A stretch of 9,064 nt of DNA from Pseudomonadota bacterium (GTDB lineage Bacteria > Desulfobacterota > Desulfovibrionia > Desulfovibrionales > Desulfovibrionaceae): contig JAEWPX010000134.1 of the NCBI GenBank assembly GCA_023399375.1, forward strand, positions 1-9,064, in the 5' to 3' direction. Within the stretch, counting starts at the first letter, position 1. Each line of letters starts with the position of its first letter. Position numbers and translations under genes: made by a program. The notes below the pieces were generated by a model that worked only from the letters and a program-made list of their open reading frames with translations, was not told the origin of the DNA and did no database searches. Shown piece by piece: positions 1-6,792 of the stretch.

Positions 1-45
1 GTCCGAAGCAACGCCGTCCGACGTTCCCGCATCTCTGCCATCCGT

Positions 46-84
46 CCCCGTCGAGGGGGTCCGGGGGGCATCATGCCCCCCGGC
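46..84 (-). repeat. 39-bp dispersed repeat, copy 1 (REP-like palindrome)
   Basis: Perfect reverse complement of 3781-3819. The palindrome spans 61-83 with its centre at 72; on the minus strand the central TGA (73-71) is the stop codon of the radical-SAM-like gene. The next bases (90-97, GAGGCCTC) form another short palindrome. Bases 1-45 to the left hold nothing I can identify. Confidence 0.9.
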
Positions 85-1183
85 CGCCGGAGGCCTCTTC
101 GCCTTTCGCCTCTTTCTCTCCCGTCCCTTTCCCCTGCCCCTGCCTCTCTTCCTCAACCCCATCCTCTGCCTTCACCGTCACCAGGAACGACCGCCAGCAG
201 CCGGCGCAGCCGGCCGGGGCGGTATCGGTGTCGTGGGCGTAGCGGAAGTCGCGGTAGTCGGGCGCGTTCCAGATGGCGGGCAGCGGGGTGGCGTGGAGGT
301 TGCCGCGCACGTCGCGGGGGAAGGGGATGTCGTGGCCGTGGAAGCGGTAGCTGGCGGGGTCGGGCAGGGGGACGTTGCGCAGGGGGCAGGGGCTTACGGC
401 TCCGTCCGCGGCCAGGAAGAGGCTCGAGCCCGGGTCGTCGGGGCAGCGGAAGCGCGCGACGCCGCCGTGGACGAGCTTGCAGTCCAGGGCGATGCCGCGT
501 TGCGCGGCCGCTCTGGCGGCGGCGCGCATGGCTGCGGCCACGGCGTCGAAGCTCTCCTGGTCCTTGGGCACGAGGACGTCGTATTCGGTCTGCGGGCTTG
601 TGGCGTAGGACAGGGGCCGCAGCTTGGCGCGCGCGACGCCGAGGCCTTCGAGGAAGCGGGGGAGTTGTTCCAGTTCTCCGGCGGCGAGGCCGGTGCGGGT
701 CAGGGTGTAGCGCACGCGGATTTCCGGCGCGGCGGATTCGTGCACGGCGCGCACGGTATTGATGCGGTCGATGGCGGCGAGCACGGCGTAGAGGCTGGCG
801 CCGCGGCGGCGGAAGTTGGTTTCCTCGGACAGGCCGGCCAGGGGGAAGACCACGGCGTCCAGGCCGTCGCGCACCAGGGCGTTGGCCTGGGCGTCGCCCA
901 GGCGGCCGGCGTCGGTGACGAGGACGGTCGTCGCGCCTTTTTTCCGGGCCGCCGCGAGCATGGCCATGATGTCGGGATTGGCCAGGGGGTCGCCCCAACC
1001 GTGGAAGCGCACCTCGGCCACGGCGTCGATGGCGGCGAGAGCCTTGTTGAAAAGCGCGAGCGGCAGGTCGTGGTCGAGCCAGTGCTTCTTGTGGCCGGCG
1101 TGGATGGTGAAGCCGGTTTCGGCCCGGCTGCGCGAGGAGGCCTCGACGTGGAGGCGGTCGAGGACAAGCGGCGTGCGGGTCAT
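71..1183 (-). CDS. Radical SAM/SPASM-type protein lacking the CX3CX2C cluster cysteines
   Basis: 370 aa. The overall pattern is a radical SAM barrel followed by a SPASM/twitch-type C-terminal domain. An N-terminal strand resembling 'LHLExTSRCNLRC' reads LHVEASSRSRAETGFT, a glycine motif HGWGDPL lies at residues 61-67, and the C-terminal part has the typical DG-x3-PC, GN-x9-IWN and CxxC landmarks. Aligned to CX3CX2C, the three cluster cysteines become S19, T23 and T26. The only cysteines are C235, C247, C266, C326 and C329, all in the C-terminal half, so an auxiliary Fe-S site could survive while the SAM-cleaving cluster cannot form in the usual way. The start ATG overlaps the stop of the upstream Memo gene (CGATGA) with no clear Shine-Dalgarno, which implies translational coupling. 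The last ~35 residues are a low-complexity E/K/G/Q tail ending inside a palindromic repeat. The fold is fairly sure; the function is unknown, possibly a non-catalytic scaffold or non-SAM Fe-S protein. Confidence 0.85.
   Translation of the reverse strand: MTRTPLVLDRLHVEASSRSRAETGFTIHAGHKKHWLDHDLPLALFNKALAAIDAVAEVRFHGWGDPLANPDIMAMLAAARKKGATTVLVTDAGRLGDAQANALVRDGLDAVVFPLAGLSEETNFRRRGASLYAVLAAIDRINTVRAVHESAAPEIRVRYTLTRTGLAAGELEQLPRFLEGLGVARAKLRPLSYATSPQTEYDVLVPKDQESFDAVAAAMRAAARAAAQRGIALDCKLVHGGVARFRCPDDPGSSLFLAADGAVSPCPLRNVPLPDPASYRFHGHDIPFPRDVRGNLHATPLPAIWNAPDYRDFRYAHDTDTAPAGCAGCWRSFLVTVKAEDGVEEERQGQGKGTGEKEAKGEEASGGRGA
94..154 (-). other. Near-pure polypurine tract on the coding strand of the radical-SAM-like gene tail
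   Basis: On the plus strand 56 of 61 bases are pyrimidines (interrupted only by G at 101, 108, 123, 136 and 142). On the coding strand this is G/A-rich and encodes the E/K/G/Q tail at about residues 344-364. Such asymmetric tracts can adopt unusual structure; no function is shown. Confidence 0.6.
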
Positions 1184-2400
1184 CGGGCGGTCACGGCGGC
1201 CGCGGCGAAGGTCACGGCCGAGGCGGTTTCCTTTTCGCGCATGATGTCGCGGCAAAGGACCGTCATGTCCGACGGCGGCAGGATTTCGGCCAGGGTGGCC
1301 AACGCGGTGAGGCCGCAGACGTTGTAGCGGTCCTTTACGCGCGCCGATTCGGCCCAGAAGGCTTCGGCGTCGCCTGCGGCCAGGGCGTCGAGCAGGGCCG
1401 CGTCGTGGGCCGTGGCCGCGTCTTCGAGCAGTTGCGCCGGCTTGTCGTGGCCGAATTTCGGGCCGATGTGGCAGAAGTCCACCCCGGCCACGACCAGGGT
1501 GTCCGGCGCGGCCGCGAGTTCCCTGAGAGTTTCCAGGAATGGGCCGGCCAGATCCAAAAAGGCCGCGCGGGAAGCGTCGCCGGAGAGCGCCCCGAGCGGC
1601 GAGCCGCACAGCACCGGCACCAGCGAAAAGGGCGTTTCGCCGAGCACGTGGCGCAAAAACACGGCCTGGAATTCCACGGAGTGCTCGTCGCGGTGCTGGA
1701 GGTCGCCGGGATCGACGGCCGCGCCGCCGGCGGCTTTGAGCCGGGCCACGGCCGCCGCGTCGGCGGGCACGTCGCCGAGCGGCGTGGCGTAGGCCTTGTC
1801 CGTGAGGCAGTAGAGGCCCTTGATGATTTGATGCCCGACGCCGAGCACCACCACGCGCTTCGGCGCAAGTCCGCGCAGGGGGGCGTAGGCCGCGCCGTAG
1901 GCGGCCTTGCCCGCTTCGGGGTCGATGTGCGGGGCGATGATGCCGCGCAGGCGCGCGCCCGCGGGCAGGGCCAGGGCATCCTGCGGCGCGAGGGCCAGGA
2001 TGGCGTCGAGGTAGGGGGCGAGCAGCGCCCGGGTGTCGGGATAGGCCTGGCCGGCGAAAACGGCCTCGCGTATGGGCTTGGCGGCGAAATCCGCCGCGGC
2101 CTGCGCCTTGGCGGCGCGGTAGCGTTCGGTGTCGAGCAGTCCCGCCTGGTCCAGCTCGGCGAGCACGGCAAGGATGTCCTCGCGCGAGACGCTGCGCCCG
2201 CCCTGGAGCGTCGTGATCTCCCGGGCCAGATCCTCCAGGGAGCGCAGGCCGTCCATGAGCGCGAGGATCGGCAACAGCCCGGGCGGCACGCCCGTACCGT
2301 AGGGCACGAGCCCCAGCCGGTCGCGCACGAGGATCATCTGCCGGCCCTCGTGATCGAAGGGAATGAATTCGAGGTCGTGTCTGGCCCGAGGGTGTTCCAT
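1180..2400 (-). CDS. Memo-family protein (AmmeMemoRadiSam system protein B type) with N-terminal winged-helix-like domain
   Basis: 406 aa. Residues ~108-406 are a Memo-like domain, related in fold to class III extradiol dioxygenases. Landmarks are AGQAYP (116-121), APH158, GVGH190, TPLGDVP (206-212), EHSVEFQ (239-245), VDFCH311 and C362-G363. H158, H190 and C362 correspond to the human Memo1 metal ligands H49, H81 and C244, so the metal site looks intact. Residues ~8-100 form a separate domain: a beta-type stretch (MILVRDRLGLVP), then helices around ILALMDGLRSLEDLA and DILAVLAELDQAGLLD, reminiscent of PqqD/RRE or other winged-helix folds. From memory, many bacterial long-form Memo proteins carry a similar N-terminal domain. 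The start at 2400 is chosen for AAGGA at 2409-2413 with 8-nt spacing; an upstream in-frame ATG at 2472 lacks such support and would fall upstream of the putative promoter. It is first gene of a two-gene operon. Substrate unknown. Confidence 0.9.
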   Translation of the reverse strand: MEHPRARHDLEFIPFDHEGRQMILVRDRLGLVPYGTGVPPGLLPILALMDGLRSLEDLAREITTLQGGRSVSREDILAVLAELDQAGLLDTERYRAAKAQAAADFAAKPIREAVFAGQAYPDTRALLAPYLDAILALAPQDALALPAGARLRGIIAPHIDPEAGKAAYGAAYAPLRGLAPKRVVVLGVGHQIIKGLYCLTDKAYATPLGDVPADAAAVARLKAAGGAAVDPGDLQHRDEHSVEFQAVFLRHVLGETPFSLVPVLCGSPLGALSGDASRAAFLDLAGPFLETLRELAAAPDTLVVAGVDFCHIGPKFGHDKPAQLLEDAATAHDAALLDALAAGDAEAFWAESARVKDRYNVCGLTALATLAEILPPSDMTVLCRDIMREKETASAVTFAAAAVTAR

Positions 2401-2408
2401 GCGGTGCT

Positions 2409-2413
2409 TCCTT
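2409..2413 (-). promoter_or_regulatory. Shine-Dalgarno deciding the Memo gene start
   Basis: AAGGA on the minus strand, 8 nt upstream of the ATG at 2400. It supports this start over the in-frame ATG 72 nt further upstream, whose extra 24 residues (rich in R, P and G) do not resemble the family. Confidence 0.7.
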
Positions 2414-2429
2414 CTTCTGGAGTGCACCG

Positions 2430-2458
2430 AGGCTAGCCCAGGCCGCGGCCCTTGGCAA
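2430..2458 (-). promoter_or_regulatory. Putative sigma70-type promoter for the Memo/radical-SAM-like operon
   Basis: Read on the minus strand, TTGCCA (2453-2458, five of six to the -35 consensus) is followed after exactly 17 nt by TAGCCT (2430-2435, three of six to the -10 consensus). Initiation would fall about 20-25 nt upstream of the ATG at 2400, leaving just room for the Shine-Dalgarno. The -10 box is weak, so this is a candidate only. Confidence 0.35.
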
Positions 2459-2564
2459 CGCCGGCCGGGCACGCGCCGAGGCCCGCCTTGATTTCCCCGG
2501 GCGATACGGCTACCTCAAGCCCCGACCGGCTCCGTCGCCGGCCCATCCTCATAAAAGACCGCAC

Positions 2565-2568
2565 AGGA
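2565..2568 (+). promoter_or_regulatory. Shine-Dalgarno of the glycosyltransferase gene
   Basis: AGGA 5 nt upstream of the ATG at 2574. It fixes the start of the rightward gene at the right edge of the divergent intergenic region. Confidence 0.6.
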
Positions 2569-2573
2569 TCGCC

Positions 2574-3794
2574 ATGCGCTTCGCCAAAGCACTCCTTATA
2601 AGCCACATCACGGACCTCGCCGGCCCCTCGGAAGCCCTGGAAAACTACCTGCGCCACCGCAGCGACGTGCTGGGCGTCATCTACCATCCGTTCCACTACT
2701 GCTCCGACCGCCGCTCCCTGGCGCGCAAGTACGTGGGCGGGAAGCTGACCATGGACAAGCGCCGCATCGGCTGGGCGCTGCCCAACCTGCTGACCTACAT
2801 CAAGGACGCGCTGTGCTCGCTGGTCTTTTTCTTCCTGCTCGGCGGGCGCTACAACGACTGCGTGGCCTGCGATCCGTTAAACGCCGTGGTAGCCATCGCG
2901 CTCAAGAAATGCGGCCTGATCGACCGGGTGGTCTTCTACACCATCGACTGGATGCCCGGGCGCTTCGCCAATCCCGTGCTCAATAAGATCTATCACGCCC
3001 TGGACCGCTTCTGCGTGCGCCACTGCGACGCGGCCTGGAACATCTCGCCGCGCATCGTGGACGTGCGGCGCGAGCAGGGCCTGCCCGACGACCGCAACGT
3101 GCTCGTGCCCGTGGGCGTGGACCTGGAAAAGATCACGCTCGCCGACAAGGCAGGGCGCACGCCCCGCGACCTCGTGCTCCTGGGGGCGCTCAGCCCGTCC
3201 AAGGGCGTGGACCTCGTCATCGAGGCCTGGCCGCGCCTGCTTGCGCGCTTTCCGGAGCTGCGCCTGCACGTCATCGGCAAGACGCCCAACAACGCCGTGG
3301 AGGACGGGGCGGTCTACGCGCCCTTCGAGCCGCGCCTGCTTGCGCTTGGCGATTCGGTGGTGCTGCACGGGGTCATGAACCACGACAAGGTGCTCGAAAC
3401 CCTGCCGGCCTTCGACGTGAGCCTGGCCCTCTACCGGCCCACGGACAACAACCTCTCGCGCTGGGCCGACCCCAGCCGCGTCAAGGATTACCTGGCTTGC
3501 GGCCTGCCCGTGATCATCACCGACGTGCCGGAGATCGCCAAGGACGTGGCGCGCGAAGGCGCGGGCATCGTGGCCGCCTACACGGCGCAGGCCGTGGAAG
3601 AGGCCGTGGCCGCCATGGTCGGCGACCCCGAGTCCTGGCGCGCCATGGGTCGCGCCGCCGTGGCCTACATGGAACGCTACCGCTGGTCGGCCATCTTCGA
3701 CGCGTCCTTCGAAGCCGCCAGGAGAGGCGCTGCCTCTCCCGGATCGACCAAAAGGGGCTCCGCCCCTTCTGGACTTCCCCGCCGGGGGGCATGA
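2574..3794 (+). CDS. GT-B fold glycosyltransferase, GT4 type
   Basis: 406 aa, a usual length for GT4 enzymes. The N-terminal acceptor domain (about 1-175) includes a hydrophobic patch LCSLVFFFLL (80-89) that may contact the membrane. The hinge motif VPVGVD is at 178-183. The donor domain begins with LVLLGALSPSKGVDLVIEAW (K210 in the family's 'xxKG' position), then shows DPSRVKDYLACGLPVI (299-314), which matches the GT4 'PsKxxEYxAxGxPVV' nucleotide-sugar motif with D305 in place of Glu. The expected activity is transfer of a sugar from an activated donor to a lipid-linked or growing glycan on the cytoplasmic face; sugar and acceptor cannot be read. The last ~24 residues (from about 383: RRGAASPGSTKRGS...) are encoded by a mosaic of hairpin repeats rather than by family sequence, and the stop is the centre of a palindrome. 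It is followed after 109 nt by membrane-protein genes likely in the same pathway. Confidence 0.9.
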   Translation: MRFAKALLISHITDLAGPSEALENYLRHRSDVLGVIYHPFHYCSDRRSLARKYVGGKLTMDKRRIGWALPNLLTYIKDALCSLVFFFLLGGRYNDCVACDPLNAVVAIALKKCGLIDRVVFYTIDWMPGRFANPVLNKIYHALDRFCVRHCDAAWNISPRIVDVRREQGLPDDRNVLVPVGVDLEKITLADKAGRTPRDLVLLGALSPSKGVDLVIEAWPRLLARFPELRLHVIGKTPNNAVEDGAVYAPFEPRLLALGDSVVLHGVMNHDKVLETLPAFDVSLALYRPTDNNLSRWADPSRVKDYLACGLPVIITDVPEIAKDVAREGAGIVAAYTAQAVEEAVAAMVGDPESWRAMGRAAVAYMERYRWSAIFDASFEAARRGAASPGSTKRGSAPSGLPRRGA

Positions 3795-3822
3795 TGCCCC
3801 CCGGACCCCCTCGACGGGGGGT
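3721..3822 (+). repeat. Mosaic of four consecutive GC-rich hairpins at the 3' end of the glycosyltransferase gene
   Basis: The parts, in order, are: an 8-bp perfect stem with 3-nt loop (3721-3739); a 7-bp stem with 3-nt loop, extended by CCA/TGG across one mismatch (3748-3772); an 11-bp perfect inverted repeat about a single centre base (3782-3804); and a 6-bp stem (3805-3822). Together they encode the last ~24 residues of the glycosyltransferase and run ~28 nt past its stop. No U-run follows any stem, so intrinsic termination is unproven. The arrangement resembles REP/BIME-type mosaic elements and could act in mRNA 3'-end protection or attenuation between the genes. Confidence 0.75.
3781..3819 (+). 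repeat. 39-bp dispersed repeat, copy 2 (REP-like palindrome)
   Basis: Perfect reverse complement of 46-84. It contains the palindrome 3782-3804, whose central three bases, TGA (3792-3794), are the glycosyltransferase stop codon. Identity ends at 3819 on one side and 3781 on the other. Confidence 0.9.
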
Positions 3823-3892
3823 GAAGGGGAGGCGCATGCCTTCAGGTGCAGCGGTATGGCGAAGTTGCCGGATGTTGGGACAGCGGGGCGCA

Positions 3893-3897
3893 AGGGA
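3893..3897 (+). promoter_or_regulatory. Shine-Dalgarno deciding the large membrane protein start
   Basis: AGGGA lies 6 nt before the second ATG of the ATGATG pair (3904) but only 3 nt before the first (3901). The upstream ATG at 3856 has only a weaker AGGTG (3845-3849). With 3904 the protein begins MGRKTAVVLGAM, a short basic N-terminus directly before TM1, as expected for a signal anchor. Confidence 0.55.
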
Positions 3898-3903
3898 ATA
3901 ATG

Positions 3904-6792
3904 ATGGGACGGAAAACGGCAGTCGTGCTCGGGGCCATGATCGCGCTCGCGGTCCTGGTCCTGCTCGCGTTTTCCGGCGTGCTGTCGCGGCCGGGCATGG
4001 TCGGCCATACCTGGGACTGGGGCGTGCCGGCCTTTGCCGAGCAGTTCCGCGACATGGCCTGGCGGCACCTGTCCACCTGGGACGACTACTTCGAGACCGG
4101 CCGCTACCACTATTTCAAGCTCGAACTGCTCTATTGGTGGATTCTCTGGCCGTTTTCCGTGGCCGGCGGGGAGGCCGTGTCCAAATGGCTGCCGCTTGTG
4201 CTCACCTTTTGCGCGGGCGCGGCCATGTGGCCCCTGGCGCGCCGCCAGGGCCTGTCGCCGCTTTACGCCGGGACCGCCGCGGTCTTCTACGCCTTTTCCC
4301 CCTACGCCCTATCGCGCATCGTGGCCGGACACATGCCCATGCTCGCCGGCTATGCGCTCCTGCCGCTGGTGGTCCTCGCCGCGCAGGCGCTCATGGCGCG
4401 CGTGGAGGACGCGAAGCCCGGCGTGGTCTATTACACGGTGCTGACGGGCTTTCTCCTCGGCCTCACCTCCCTGCATCCGGGCGTGGGCATGTCCGCCGCG
4501 GCCATGCTGACCATCGCCTTCGCCTGGCGCGTGCTGTGCGGCGGCAAGAGGCGGCTGGCCTTGTGCGCCGTGTTCGTGAGCCTGGGGCTCGTGGCTGTGG
4601 CCATGAACATCCATTTCATGGCCCCCTTTGTCGGCGACTACTTCGGCAAGGGGGCGATCCGCCACGGCTGGGGCCTTTCCGTCTCGGCCGAGGGCGACGT
4701 GACCGTGGATACGGAGTTGCCCCGGCGCGAAGCCTACCACGAATCCACGAGCCAGCCCGTGGACGCTTCGGCGCTTCTGCGCCTGCGCCCGGGCATGGAC
4801 ACGGAATACGTCTATCCCATCCCGGAGGGCCTCGGCGTGCCCTGGCACCTTGCGGCCGTGGCCGTGGCGCTGTGCGTCTTCGCCTACGCCTTCCGCTCCC
4901 GCAAGACCCCCGAGCTGTCGGCGCTTTTCGTCACGGCCGTGGTCGGCGTGCTGCTCGTTTCCGGCTCGCGCACCCTGCCGGGCATGCTTTTTTATCAGCT
5001 GGGCCTCAAAAAGACCCTGCCCATCCTGTTCGCGGCCTTTTCCAACACCACGCGCTGGCTGCCGCTCGTGGTGCTGCCCTATGCGATCCTTTTTGCCCGG
5101 GCCGCGGCCGACCTCGCCGCCGCGGGGCGGCCAAAGCTGGTCGGCGGCGCGGCCGCGCTCGCGACGCTGGTTTTCGTTTCGCCGTTTCTGGCCGGGGGCC
5201 TCACGCGCCCGTTCGACCCGGAGCGCGACATCCAGCCGCTGACCCTCAAGCAGACGCCCATCGGCCCGGACGACGCCGCAGTCTACACGTTTCTGCGCGA
5301 CCGGCCCGACGCCTTCCGCGTGGCCTACCTGCCGCCCATCGGCATCACCTGGCCCGGGGAGACGCAGTCCACCTTCGAATGGACTTCGGCCTATTCGCCC
5401 AAGCCCTTTTTCCTGGCGTTCAAGACGCACCCCCTGGCCGAGCAGGTCTTCAGGGGGCTCTACGCCGAACATCCGACCACGACGCTCGCCCGGCTGGCGG
5501 CGCTGGGGTCCTGCCGCTTTTTCGTCTACCCGCACTACGCCCACGCCTACACCTACGACGACTTCCAGCCGGCCTACGTCGCCCCGGACGTGGTGGACGG
5601 CTACAAGGACTACAAGCCCGTTTTCGACGCCAACCTGGCCATGCAGCGCGAACTGCGCAAGTTGCCGCTTTTTGAAAGCGTGGACGTCTACGAAAACGAG
5701 GCCTTTCTGCCGCTGGTGCGCCCCGGCGACCGGATCGCGGCCGTGGAGCCCGTGGGCGGGACGCGGTCGGCCAATCCCGTGGTCGCCGCCCTGGCAGAGG
5801 AGGTGGCCCTGCCGGACTACGACCCCGGCACGGTCTATTTGCGCGCCGGGGGCGACCCCGTGTTCCTGGAATTTCTGCAACAGATCATGGGCGGCGGGCC
5901 GAAGAAAAGCCGTCTCCTCGTCGGCCGCGCGAGCGACGAAAGGCTCGTGGTCGAGCACCGGCAGACGCCCATCGCCGCGCCGCGCGTGGAATTTCGCCGC
6001 CTCGGCCCGACCGCCGTGCGCCTGCGCGTCCACGGGACCACGGAAGCCTTTCCGCTCGTTTACCAGGAAACGTTCCACGCCGGCTGGAAGGCGCTGCTCG
6101 TGCCGCGCAAGGCCGGAGAACTCACGGGCGCGGGCGACGCCGCGCGGCTGCTCGCCGCCTACGTGCCGCCGCCCGCAGCGGGTACGGACGCGGCCTCGGC
6201 CAGGGAGCTCGGCGAGGCCATCGCTTCGGGCGCGATCTCGACGCTCGGCGACGGCAGTCCGAAGGTACGCAAGGGCTTCGTCTACGGGCGGGGCGGGGCG
6301 GTCAGCGGCGAAACGCGCGCCACCACGACCGTGGGCTACGTGTCGCGGCCCATCGCCGGGTCCATGCAAAACGACAACCTGCCCGGATTCCGCCTGGCCG
6401 AAGCGTTTTTCCCCGGGGCCTACGCGCCGAAGGACGCCGAAACCCTGTCGCACCCCCTGGATCCGGCCGGCTGGGCCGTGACCGGGGATGCGGCGGGCAA
6501 GCCCGTGGCCTGGCCCGACGCCCTGCACCTCGAGGCCTACGGCTTTGCCAACGCCTGGTGGTTCGACCCCGCCATCCTGCGCCTGCTGCCCGAGGCCGGC
6601 CCGGAGAAGCCGGGCTATTTCACGCGCCGCGCCGACGGCGGCCTCGACTTCGAAGTGCTGCTTTCCTTCGCCCCGCAAACCTCGTACCTCATGGGCCTTG
6701 CCGGCAGCGCCGCCGCCTACGCCGTCTGCCTCGCGGTCCTCGTCGCCGGACCTTTTTTTGCGGCCAAACGCCGGGAGAAACCCCATGCCTGA
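3904..6792 (+). CDS. Large polytopic membrane protein, GT-C/YfhO-like architecture
   Basis: 962 aa. The start at 3904 is chosen for AGGGA (3893-3897) at 6-nt spacing; ATGs at 3901 and 3856 are in-frame alternatives. A signal-anchor-like TM1 (residues 5-28) leads to an extracytoplasmic loop with acidic motif WDWG (37-40), the position where GT-C enzymes carry catalytic Asp/Glu. Roughly ten further hydrophobic segments follow to ~430, including GHMPMLAGYALLPLVVLA and LHPGVG. A ~490-aa mostly soluble region then contains FPLVYQETFHAGWKALLVP (GWKA at 727-730), reminiscent of the 'YxPGWKAxVDG' motif of YfhO-type proteins. A final TM helix (~926-953) and basic KRREKPHA tail end the protein. Likely role: membrane-embedded transfer of sugars from a polyprenyl-phosphate carrier at the outer face. 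Family placement is by motif resemblance only. It overlaps the next gene by 8 bp, so the two are probably co-translated. Confidence 0.85.
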   Translation: MGRKTAVVLGAMIALAVLVLLAFSGVLSRPGMVGHTWDWGVPAFAEQFRDMAWRHLSTWDDYFETGRYHYFKLELLYWWILWPFSVAGGEAVSKWLPLVLTFCAGAAMWPLARRQGLSPLYAGTAAVFYAFSPYALSRIVAGHMPMLAGYALLPLVVLAAQALMARVEDAKPGVVYYTVLTGFLLGLTSLHPGVGMSAAAMLTIAFAWRVLCGGKRRLALCAVFVSLGLVAVAMNIHFMAPFVGDYFGKGAIRHGWGLSVSAEGDVTVDTELPRREAYHESTSQPVDASALLRLRPGMDTEYVYPIPEGLGVPWHLAAVAVALCVFAYAFRSRKTPELSALFVTAVVGVLLVSGSRTLPGMLFYQLGLKKTLPILFAAFSNTTRWLPLVVLPYAILFARAAADLAAAGRPKLVGGAAALATLVFVSPFLAGGLTRPFDPERDIQPLTLKQTPIGPDDAAVYTFLRDRPDAFRVAYLPPIGITWPGETQSTFEWTSAYSPKPFFLAFKTHPLAEQVFRGLYAEHPTTTLARLAALGSCRFFVYPHYAHAYTYDDFQPAYVAPDVVDGYKDYKPVFDANLAMQRELRKLPLFESVDVYENEAFLPLVRPGDRIAAVEPVGGTRSANPVVAALAEEVALPDYDPGTVYLRAGGDPVFLEFLQQIMGGGPKKSRLLVGRASDERLVVEHRQTPIAAPRVEFRRLGPTAVRLRVHGTTEAFPLVYQETFHAGWKALLVPRKAGELTGAGDAARLLAAYVPPPAAGTDAASARELGEAIASGAISTLGDGSPKVRKGFVYGRGGAVSGETRATTTVGYVSRPIAGSMQNDNLPGFRLAEAFFPGAYAPKDAETLSHPLDPAGWAVTGDAAGKPVAWPDALHLEAYGFANAWWFDPAILRLLPEAGPEKPGYFTRRADGGLDFEVLLSFAPQTSYLMGLAGSAAAYAVCLAVLVAGPFFAAKRREKPHA

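Larger units (their letters stand above)
2401..2573. other. Divergent intergenic region
   Basis: This 173-bp region lies between the leftward Memo operon and the rightward glycosyltransferase gene. It holds the leftward promoter candidate and both Shine-Dalgarno sites. For the rightward gene the best match is TTGATT (2488-2493), 17 nt, then TACCTC (2511-2516), too weak in the -10 to call. I see no riboswitch, small gene or strong operator palindrome. Confidence 0.5.

Noticed and set aside
233..1327. Plus-strand open frame opposite the radical-SAM-like gene
   Set aside because: Its G/V/A/H/E-rich translation has no motifs and spans the boundary of two well-supported minus-strand genes, so it is a codon-bias shadow.
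1184..2458. Reading the radical-SAM-like frame upstream of 1183 as a long N-terminal extension
   Set aside because: The extension is arginine/proline-rich shadow of the Memo gene in another frame. The ATG at 1183 overlapping the Memo stop gives a coherent protein start.
2488..2516. Sigma70 promoter for the glycosyltransferase gene (TTGATT, 17 nt, TACCTC)
   Set aside because: The -10 box has only two consensus matches and the 5' leader would be about 50 nt with no other support.
3782..3804. Palindrome as an intrinsic terminator
   Set aside because: The stem is strong but there is essentially no loop and no downstream U-run, so I list it as a repeat rather than a terminator.
46..3819. The inverted 39-bp repeats as the ends of a mobile element
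   Set aside because: No transposase or integrase lies between them, no flanking target duplication is visible, and their position at gene ends is better explained as dispersed REP-like repeats.
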